14,295 nucleotides of DNA from Candidatus Omnitrophota bacterium (GTDB lineage: Bacteria; Omnitrophota; Gorgyraeia; Gygaellales; Profunditerraquicolaceae): positions 1 through 14,295 of the forward strand of contig JAGOIJ010000031.1 of NCBI GenBank assembly GCA_017995695.1, in the 5' to 3' direction. Under the pieces are notes generated by a model that did not search any database, was not told the origin of the DNA, and worked only from the letters and a program-made list of their open reading frames with translations. A program made the position numbers and the translations under genes. Each line of letters opens with the position of its first letter. Position 1 is the first letter of the stretch. Shown here in pieces: positions 1-10,300 of the stretch.

Positions 1-2
1 GC

Positions 3-1320
3 ACTGGCTCTCTTAGTTACATTAATAAATGGCATAACGCTGGGGCAGGGCCTCTTTCATCGTTTGGCGATGAGATGCTGGCGATGAAAAGCTTCTTCCG
101 TACACTAGGGGTAAATTCATCAGTTGCGGTTCCTATGTATGGGGCAAGTTATTATGTGCGCAATGACCCGAATGGTTTATTCTCTGGCATGTCGCCAACA
201 AATCGGGATATGCTCGCAGACGTTTTAAAAGTTGGTTCGGTTTTAGTTTTGACTCGCGGGCTGGGAGCGCGTCAGAAAGATGATTCATTGGGTATCGCGG
301 CATTGTGGAAAGGGCGAGGCATTGAACTACGTGCGCTTGCCCCTAAAATGGTTCGTTCGTTAGTTTCAAAATCAGGCCTTTATTGGACTGGAACAGGAAT
401 TTGGGTTTTTGGGAAAGAAGGTATTCCTCTGGTCAGTGACATACCCTATTTTGGTGATGGATTAAAATGGGTTGGTGGAAAAACCGATAATTTACAAGGC
501 TGGCTTGCAGAGAAAATAGTCACCCCTGTTTTAGGTGTTAACGTAAGCAAGGAAGAATTTCATACCTATTCAAGCTTGGCGTTAGTTGGGTGGGGATTGC
601 TTAGACCAGGTTTTAAGAACATTGATTCGATTTACTCCGAAGCAGTTGGCAAAGTGCCTCCGAAAATCTTATTGTATCGGGTTGCAAGTCAAACAGCCCA
701 TATGATGCCCTCGGTAACTATTATGACAGGGTTTATTCCAACTATTCAGGATCTCATTGCTCGACATCCCCATAATGCTGTTTCAAGATTTTTAGGAAAG
801 TGGGTCTTTGATAGCGTGTCGTTAAGCCAGTTACGTTCAGATGTCATTGCCGGTCTTCAGAAGCAATTGCAAGTTCCCGGGGTAAATAAGCAAGAAATTG
901 AAAAACGAATCACAGAAATACAAGGTATGAGTGATTCAAAGTTTAGGTTGTTCATGAGTTTAAGCACGAGCGCAAATAGTGTAGAGGAGGCTTTTAAGTT
1001 TGGCGTTTCTATGTATTTTATTGGTCCCTTGTTGCATCCTGGCTTGATGAAAGTTCCTATTATGGGCTCATTGCAGGAATTCATGAGTGTTAAGATGGGA
1101 GATCGTTTAGTCGGGGCGGGGACAATCCCAGTTTTACGCAATACCGCAAAAAAAGGTGTTACTTCGAGACTTCTTGGTTTGTTGGGGCGAGGTCAAGATT
1201 TTGTCTTTGAGGAGTATTTCCGAGAAATGGTTTCAACACGTTTCTTTATTCAGCCAGTTTTTATGGCGGCAGGATTAACGCGTACAAGTTTGTTTGGAAC
1301 AGAAGAAACTAAGAAAACAG
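3..1320 (+). other. N-terminal segment of the giant ORF: unrecognised, helical, partly hydrophobic
   Basis: Residues 1-440. I recognise no family. The segment alternates hydrophobic stretches (for example GLYWTGTGIWVFGKEGIPL and FGVSMYFIGPLLHPGLM) with charged amphipathic helices such as QEIEKRITEIQGMSDSKFR. It contains several Gly/Pro-flanked hydrophobic patches of 12-18 residues that are shorter than classical transmembrane helices. It could be a membrane-associating or tightly packed helical domain. It runs off the left edge, so its beginning and its relation to any N-terminal signal cannot be seen. Codon choice leans towards A/T-ending codons more than in the right half of the window. Confidence 0.4.
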
Positions 1321-4300
1321 GTGAGATCCCTTCCATAGCTACTGAAGAAGGGCAGAAGAAACGAGCCCGCTTAGAAGGTTTTATGGAGTGGTTCCAAGAG
1401 GCGTTTGATAATTGGCGTGGTGGTAAGTATTCGGCTAAGTTTGTGGATCCGACAACAATGTATGATTGGGTGAGTAAGAATAATTATGAAGGATCTGGTA
1501 ATTTAGTTAGTCGTTTACGTCAGGCAGTAAATAAGCAAGAGCAAATTTTCTGGAATCCTGCAGCAAATGGAGGAGCAGGTGCATTTGAAGCAGCCTCGCA
1601 GGCTGATGCGGATGATTACATGCAAATGTTGCAAGATAAGGGTTGGATTGATGCATTAGGAAGACGTACCTTTGATGGCATGAAGGTATTACGGACAGGC
1701 CAACAATTACAAAGTTTTGGTATGGCGCCGGTGTTTGCTGCTGATGGAGCACGAGGCATGAGCCAGGCGCAGGCGCAACAGGCAGTTGATAATCGCGTGC
1801 AAGAATTAACACAGTCAGGCACTACTCCTGTAGTGTGGGGTCGGACCACTGATGGCCAGCGTATTGCTAATAGGCAGGAATATCAGCAAGCAGTTGCCGC
1901 AGGCCGGAAGATAGATTACGTACATTTTGAATATACTGATCCTCGCGCAGCACAAACCTTAGGTCGAAATGGCCTTGGCTATACTGGTATTGGTAGGAAT
2001 GGTGAGCGGGTGACTGTATTGGTTTATAATGGTGATAAAAGAGTGCGTTTGCATGAATTGGGGGAGATGCGCGTTACTCGACAGCAACAGTTAATGCAAG
2101 CCGGAAGATTAATGCCGAGTTCTCACGTAATGCGCGATACATTGCGTACTATGGCTGCTCACGATGTGGTTGATTCAGTGTTAGGTTATAAGGGGCAATG
2201 GAAGCCAGATGTCCGGGTGTCCGGTAATCCTATTGAGGGTAGCGGCTCACTTGAAATTCCTCACGGGGATCCCTCTGTGGTTGAGATTGTTAATCACGGA
2301 AGTATGGCTGCACAAGGCAATAGTTTTGTTGATCCTTCTTTGGTCAGAGTAAATAATAGAGGAAGAATTATTAGTGAGGGTAACTCCCGTATAATCAATA
2401 GCAAGGTTGACATCGAGGTAGATGAAGGCGAAACGCTTGTTTTAGGTGGGAGTGAAGATGTGGTAAATCAAGATTTGCGGATAGTCGCTGGTTTTGCCAG
2501 TGATGGCGCTGTAGATCAGCAGGGTGGTGCTGGAGCAGTCGAGTTACCACAAGTTGAGGCGCCAACAATCCGTAGCGCTGCAGCAGTAGCTCAAGAAGCA
2601 TTCGGTAAACAAAGGCAAAAAGTTCAGGAGGGAATCCATGCTTTAGAGAATCGCTTGCTTGGCAGGGGCGAGCAGCAGAGCGGTGGATTACGCAAAGAGA
2701 TAGCTCGTCGCAGAGAGGTGTTGCGTTCTTATGATGACTTTATTAGTGGCATTGATGAACAGAGCGCAGGTATGCATATGGTTGAATGGGCGATGGCGCA
2801 TCCTGAGTTTTTTGATACCGAGGTCCAGGAAGCAGTGCGTTTTAAGCCTGAAGATTTTAAAGGGGTGAAGCCGAGCGAAATCCGGGAATCAAAGCTTTTA
2901 GATATTACTGCCAGTGGTTTAGGTCATGGTCCATTGTCGCGTAAAGAAAAAAATAAATTAGCAAGTTTTGTAAGCCAGAGGAGCGAGTCGTCAAGTTGGT
3001 GGAAGCGGCTGAGTCGTTCAGTACAGGATGAAAGTCATGCTACAGCTGTGGCAAAAAGATTTTTTGCAATGGCTAGCGGTAGCCGTGGGATCAGCCAAGA
3101 ACTTGCTTTGGATTTAATTGATACATTCGAACAAAGGCTTGGCAAAACACAAGCGGATGCATTAAGGGCGCGGGTGCAATCTGTGCGTGGTTATAGTCAA
3201 AAAGAACTTTTAGGCATAATCCGTCCTATCCAACAGTTGATGCTTGACGATGCGCGAGACAGTGTAGATACTAGAGCTTTGACGTTAGATGGTAAACCCA
3301 TGGATTTGCCCAACGTCATGATTGTCGATGGCGATACGTTGCGTGATGATCGCGGCACAAAAGTTTCTGCGCAAGCCCAGAGGGATGGTATCAAAGTTTC
3401 CGATGAGATGGGGCACATGTATCCAGTGGGGGATGATGGCAGGACAGTTATTAAGCATGATTTGGTGACTGTATTTAATCTGTGGCTCGGCAAACACGAA
3501 TTTTACCATCCATTTCTGGCACAATTAGCTAATGAGCAGGGTTTTGTGGATTTGGCAAAAGTAGAGAAATTGCCTGACGGCATGCGTCAAAGAGTTAAGG
3601 GTATGTTACAAAAAATTTCTGCATTAAGCGGTGTGCCGATTGAGCAGTTAGATATGAGCCAAAAAGAACGCGATACAAACGAATTGCTGGACCGAGTTCT
3701 TAGCACCATGGATACCCTCGAAGCGATTAACAGCGATCCTTCTTTGATCAAGATGGATGGTAGCGAATACGCTGATCGACCTGAATACGGTGGATTCTTC
3801 CGGTATTTGCATAGTTCATTACCTCAGCGTTGGTGGGAATCAGCATACAATCGCTTGCTTGGAGGCAAACTGGGAGAATACACCCCTCGAGTAAAGTCCT
3901 TAGTGCGCCGTGCTAGTAGGTTAAGTGATGAAGAGTTCTTAGAGTCGATTTACCGTAATGATCCAGGATTCAAACAAAATATAAAGCGCGGAGTCGCTAC
4001 TTCAGCCTTTTCTAACGCCGATACACTTCTTGATGAATTATTGAGGCAAGTAAGGCAAGGCAAGGTAGATATGGTTGAACTTTCAGAGGAAGAGGCATGG
4101 GCGAAAGGGCAACAGGATGCAGCAGTGTATACAAGATTCACTGCTAACGGAACAGAAAAACCCGGCGACCGCAGATTTTTCTTAGTAGAAGGTTTACCGG
4201 TTGGGAAAAAGATCGTAGCAATTGCCCATGATGGAACACACAAGTTAATTGATGTAAGGGAAGATCGGGAAGTAGGGTTCCTTGAGAAAGAATACGCTGA

Positions 4301-7300
4301 ATTTACAGCATTAGTGAGAAGCAAAGGAACACAGAGTTTGCAACAGTATCTAAATATTATAGCTCTTCTAAAGATGAATGCGTATGATAACAGACTTAGG
4401 GATTTGGTGCAGGGTACATTGGAAACACTGACGGGCAAGCGACAAGATTTACCGGCAGAGAAATTTGCTAGCCATTTAAAAAACATTATTGGTGTTATTA
4501 TTAGTCCAGATAGGTCGCGACACTTGAGCCAGGAGGATAACGAGGAAGTTGTTGCTACGATGCAATCTATTATCGCGCAGATTGAGAGTGGCGCGGTTGA
4601 AGTCGATGAAGTATTCTTGCAAGAAATGTTGCAAAAGATTGAAGACGGCGACTCCGCATATCAGATGAGCAAGACAACGTTTGGCGTTGCGCAAGAAATC
4701 ATGGGTGATGTGGCGCCAGCAATTTTCTTGAGGGATGCTCGTCAGACCGCGTATAGTACGGGTTTGATCTCAAGAGAAGCCGCGTTATTATCCGAAGAAT
4801 TATTTAATCCAAGAAACAGTGAGATACTTGACTGGTTGGAGCAATTCTATGAGAATATCGGTTGGGATTTGAGAGTTCTTAGGACCAGAATTCCGGCACA
4901 AGCTTTTTCCTCACCGCTTACCAATGATGGCGTGCTTCCAGAGATAGCTCCTCGTGCGCCGCCGCAAGGCCCTGTTGCTTCGAGTCCTTCAACCAGCCGC
5001 ATTGCTAAGATAGCTACAGCTGCAACTGCTTTCCTTATGTATAGTTTGCCTGCCCGCGCATTTGAATTTATTGCTAATCCCGACGGAAGCGCGCGTTATA
5101 TTGTTGAAAAAGGCGATACCTATGGCCATATCGCTTTAGATTGGTTAAAGAGAATGGGTGAGAAAGCGCTTGGCGCTGATGGTCGATTCTCTTGGCCAAA
5201 GCAGATCCAGCCGGCAATTGATAAGATACAGGAGCTTAATCCAGGCGAGGTTGCCAATATCGATCTGATTATGCCTGACCAGCAACTCGATGTTATCAAT
5301 GCCGCTGAAAAGATTGTGACAACGCCAACAGTTCCTGCAGCGCCGGCGCAGACAGTAGCTGATGCAGCAGTCAATAATGCCCCGGTGCTTGATCCGTCTT
5401 CTATTATGTATCCTCCGTCGCCCTTAGAGACGCCGGGAGCAAATACACCTTCTCTGGGAGCTGATCCTTCTGTGGCGTTTAACACAGGCGTTACGCCAAC
5501 AGACGTTGCCGCCAATACCGGTAGTTTGTCTTCCTCAAATACGCCTTGGGAAACGTTCAAGGATAATGTGGATCGCATCGCAACCGATGCCATGCAGTGG
5601 GCGGGGAATCATCCGAATGCAACACTCGCTATTGGCGTCGTGTTAGCTGTGGCAGCCGCAGGCGCGTTGGCATATTACCTTTATAGAAGGGCAAAGGCTC
5701 ACCCTGCGATTGTGGCACGGCAGCCAAAAGAAGTAGTGGGTGGTGGCGCAGAAGCTCCAGCTGCTGTTGTGGAACCGGCTGTTATCCCTGCGCCTGCAGA
5801 GCCAGTTACGCCAGCAATCGAGCCAGCAGCTTCCGAGGTTATTGATATTCAAGCTCAAGATACCGACGCTGAAGCAGCAGCTAAGATTGCTCAAGCCATC
5901 GTTGCCCAGCGACAGCAGATTGCCAAAGAAGCTGCCGAAGAACTCGCTGACCAGGAAGCAATGCAACAAGCGTTGGTTGCAGAACATGAAACATTATTGC
6001 GCAAGGCCCCTGTTGCAGCCCGTCAAGCATTAGAAAGAATTCAGCAGGCAACTTCCCGAGAGCAGGTTATAAATGCGCATAAGGCAGCAACTGACGCCGT
6101 GCATGGTAAACTTGGTCAAGGCCTCTCTAAGAAAGAGAAAGAAAATCTCCTTAACGTTATCAGCAGAGCGCGCGACACTGCTTTGTTACGGATTCGCGCA
6201 AAAGCAGAAGGTGTATTGACACCAGCGCAAGAAGCGGCGCGTAACAAAGTAATCTATCAGGTGATAGATATTGCTCGGGCATTGCAGGCAGCTGAAACAG
6301 CGGCCGATATCAAAGAGCTTGGTGATTTACAGAAACAGGCAAATGATTTGATAGAGCAGGCCTATAGTGAAGGAAAGATTGATGCTGCTACAAAGAAAAC
6401 ATTGTTAGATTTAGTACGAAAAGAAAAGCGAGAAAAGCAAGAAACTCTTGAACAACAAGCTAAAGCTAGCAAGGCAACTGCTCCTCAAGAAGCAATAGCT
6501 ATTCCAGAGGTAAATGTTGTTGCGCCGCAGGAGGATACAGAAGGCCAGGCCAGATTAGCTAAAGCGCAGGAGAAGCGCGCAAAGAAGGCAGCTGATGTAG
6601 AAGAAAAGGAAAGAGCAGCGCAAGAGGCGCAAGCTGCTGCAGAGAAAGCCGATCAACAATTAAATCTTAAGGCAGATCAGCGAGATGATGTTGCAAAGGC
6701 AGTAAAACAATTGCATATGATCAATCCTGCTGTCGTTAATGATGATAATCGACAGCAATTAATTAATGAGACTGAAGAGCTTTATAGCCAAGCATTGCAG
6801 GTTATTGCTCAAGCCCAAGCATTGTCAGGCGATGAAAAAGATCTTTTGGCGCGCGAGGCATGGGATGCGAAAGAGCAAGCCATGCAGAGAATTAATAAGG
6901 TAACGACTCGTTATGTCAGTCAGCCGCGTGAAGAAGATACGGCAACAGTTTCTACGGGTTCTGGGAATGGCGGTGTATCAGCTACGCAGATTAGAAAAGC
7001 TATTAAAGGTTTGGCGTCGCTTGATGCAGCTGCGCTTGAAAAAGAAAAAGAGCGTATCCAAGGTATTATCTTTGCATCAGATCTACCCGATGATGACGTC
7101 CGGTTAAAATTGGCTGACCAGTTGGATCGCGCAGTGGAAGTGGCTCGTCAGAACATCGCGCAGCAAGAACAAGAAAAAGCAAGACAAGCGCAAGAAGAAG
7201 CAGATGCGTTAAAGCAGAAACAGGAACAGGCTGCACGCGATGAGGCACGGCTTGCAAAAGAAATTGCCAGAGAAGAGCGTCAGCAACAGCGTGAGGAGCA

Positions 7301-10300
7301 AGCATTAGAGCAGCTTGAGGGCGATATCGAAAGAGAAGATAATCCTTTATTAGGGCGTTTGCCAGAGAACCAAGGTGAAGCGTTGAAGGCATTACGCGAT
7401 TCGCTTGCGCATCCGGAACCAGTGGCGCCGCCTGTTGCGCCGGCTGTTGTTGCTCCCGAGCCAGCAGCTCCTATAGTTACGCCAGCGCCAGCGCCAGCTC
7501 GTCAGGAACCCGTAAGTACGTCCCAAGAACTGTCCGATGAACTTGTTGATGCACTTATAAAAGAAGCAAATAGAAAATCTAAGGCTCAGCCTGTTGTTGA
7601 AACTCCGCAGGTTGCGCAACCGATCAAGCAGACTTACATTCAGAAGGTCAGGGGAGCTTGGGATAGATTCTTTGGCAGACGTAAAGCCTCGAGCAGCGAT
7701 TCTTCAGGCAATCAGGCTTCTTCGCCGGTGACGGATGATAGTAGCGCATTACTGGCTAAATTGCAAGATACGTACTCGCGTGAGCCAGAGATTAGGCAGG
7801 CAAAAATTGATACCGCGGAAGATTTTATGCAGCAGGCAAAGGACCTTGAAAGAGTGCTGCGGCAGCGCGATGAGCTCTTGTCGCAGATTACGACACTCAC
7901 GGTGCCTTTGGCGGTGCGTCGCCAGGTGGGCGATGTACTTCAGAATGCATTCGCTAGTATTGCGGCAGCGCGGGATAAGGGAGATTTGCATGCAATCGCA
8001 GTAATTGGCACGCAGACTACAGAACAGCTGTATCAGTGGCGCAAGGACCGCACCAATCTTGCGCGCGCCATCCTGGTTTCTTCATTGACCGAGGGCGGAG
8101 AGTTGCGCGATATCGATATAGGAGGGAATAAAACCGGTCCCATCAGCAGCTTGCTGGAATTATTTATGAGCACCCAAGAACAGGCTATCTTAAACAAGAC
8201 ACAAGCATCAATCGATGTGTATGTTGTAGCGCTTGAACGCGCACTCAATGTTGTGAATATGTCCAATGCGCTGCCGGTCATGGCAGTTGGCGACTATTTG
8301 ACATTGGATGCGCAGGCATTAGGGCTTTTGGAGCAGGCAGGTGAGAAGGACCAATTGCCACAGGAAACAATGCCTTCTATGCCCGCCTTACCTTTAAATA
8401 GCAGTGCTAATGGCAGCAATGGTGTGGGTAGCAATGGCACAGGAACAGGCACAGGCTCAAGTCCAGCAGGTAATGGCAATGGTATTGGCGGGAACCTACG
8501 CATCGAACAAATCAAGCCTCCACTTGATTTGAATGTCGGCGCAGTCGTTGGCGGATTATTCTCTATAAAGAATATGCTCTTAAATGTCTTACATTACGGC
8601 TCCACTGCCACGGGAGGTCCATCTGTCCGAGGGCCTGGCGGCGTCAACATGGCGGCTGCGAATCTCCCATTCGCAGGTCGTGGTTCCAGACAAGCGGGAG
8701 AAAAAGCTATTGCAGATACAGCGTCCAGTGCTATTACGGGAGCTGGGTCTGAACCAAGCAAGATAGTAGCTGAAGTAAACCAGAAGAGCAAGGGTGCTCA
8801 AGGAACAACTGGTAACGCAAGCACAAGCGAACAAGGTCTGCCTGCAGAGCACAATGCAGGAAGAGGTGTAGGTTCCCTTTATATAGGTAAGGGTAAAACC
8901 GGTGGCGCACAAGGTGCGTCTATAGAGGTTCCACAGGAAATTATCGCGCCGAATAAATTCGGTGCATTAGTTACAAACCGTCTTCATATAACCGCAGTAA
9001 GTCCTGTCGAAACCATAGGTGCCCGCGGTCCGCCTGCAAAGGCCTCTCGCGTATCAAGTCCGATCAGCTTTAAAGAATTCGTTCAGTTTACGAATTTCCC
9101 GCTGTATACGATTTCCCGTATTTCTCATGCGATTGCACGCGCCATATTCAGCACTCCAGAAGAGCGTGCGCTCAATCGCGAAATTAAACTCTTAAAAGCT
9201 TCCTTTGGCAAGGTTGACGAAGATGCAATTCGTCAGCGCCGCGCCGCTATTGTCGCTGCAGAGAAAATCAAAGATTCCAAGAAAAATTCATCTTCCCCGA
9301 TACTTATTAATAAGGGCGTTCGGCAGCAGCCCTCCTCCAGGGATCTGACCCCTGTTGTTGGCGCCCTTATTACTTCTATCTTAACAATTTCAAATACTTT
9401 GGGCCGTGCAGCACTAGCCCTCCTCCAGGGACTGACCCCTAGTCTCATGGCCCGTAATTTATTCACCGAGCTGCAAAATCCTTCCGTGGCAGGAAGATTT
9501 GCGGCACATAAGAAGGGCTCTGTTGTGCGAGCCCTCCTCCAGGGAACTGACCCCTCGTCTCGGGGCCCTTCTTATACTACTATTAATGAAAGCAGAGGTG
9601 CATCATGGTTAAACTTAATTTATCAGAAATTGAATTTGATCATCTCGTTGAATTCAGCAAAGATAAGACCGTATTTGCAGCAGCCCGCCAGAACGGCAAT
9701 GGCTATATGCGCATCTTCCTCTACTTTGAGGCAGATGGCAATGTCTATACGCGCAATGGCCGCGCCGAAAGCTGGGAAGAACTCATTGGCGATGATGCTC
9801 GCGTCATCACCGATAAGATTTGCGCAGCGCGCCACAACCACATCCCAGTCTACAAGATCAACGGAAGCCACAACTAATGAGGTGGCGAGTAGCCCGTTAG
9901 GGGAGACGCTGTTTGCCGGAAGCGCTGATCCGGTGATTCAGCGTGAAGAGTTCATCGCAAAGTTCCTGGCTATTATGATAACGCATATCAATGAGCTTAT
10001 GCCTTTACAGGTGGTTATGGAAGAAGGCTCACAAGAGTTGGCCGAAAGAATGAATGCACTCTTTACCTCTTTGCGGGCGAATACGTTTCAGAATTTAAGT
10101 GATCGCGTGGAAGCGATTCTTGAAGAGGTTAATCTTGAGGTTCCGCGTGAGGATCTTGAAGAGATCATGGTTGAAAATGTTTTATCATTACTCAATGCGG
10201 CAGGAAGAGCTTTATCTCGAAAGCAGTATAAGGAATTTCATAATACGCTTGAGCGCATGCGTGTAATCAGGCGTGCTGCAGATGCGCGTCGTGAGTACGT

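Noticed and set aside
857..5987. Many minus-strand ORFs of 60-180 codons across the left half
   Set aside because: They are shadows opposite the giant frame. Their products are rich in Ser, Leu, Cys and His without recognisable folds, and none has a convincing ribosome-binding site.
7735..8004. Plus-strand 89-codon ORF
   Set aside because: It is an off-frame reading rich in Arg and Cys; the giant frame over the same bases gives a regular amphipathic helical protein.
8640..8700. tRNA-like anticodon arm (GCGAA stem, 7-base loop, TTCGC)
   Set aside because: No acceptor stem, no T at position 33 and no GTTCRANNC T-arm; it is only a local hairpin in coding sequence.
9329..9555. CRISPR array
   Set aside because: Only three cores with unequal spacing (88 and 114 bases between starts), each enclosed by its own palindromic flanks, and no cas genes.
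9309..9575. Rho-independent terminators
   Set aside because: The hairpins have long conserved loops and no T-run after the stem.
9309..9575. Integron attC sites
   Set aside because: No RYYYAAC/GTTRRRY core sites flank the hairpins and no cassette-sized ORFs lie between them.
9801..9812. A further SSPI in the giant frame
   Set aside because: It lies within the 90-codon ORF, where the giant frame does not look translated, so it was treated as chance and not counted.
9623..9871. Minus-strand 82-codon ORF with a fairly protein-like product (begins MASVDLVDWDVVVARC)
   Set aside because: It is antisense to the 90-codon plus-strand ORF, which has a ribosome-binding site and better context. Frames opposite a real gene often look hydrophobic and protein-like.
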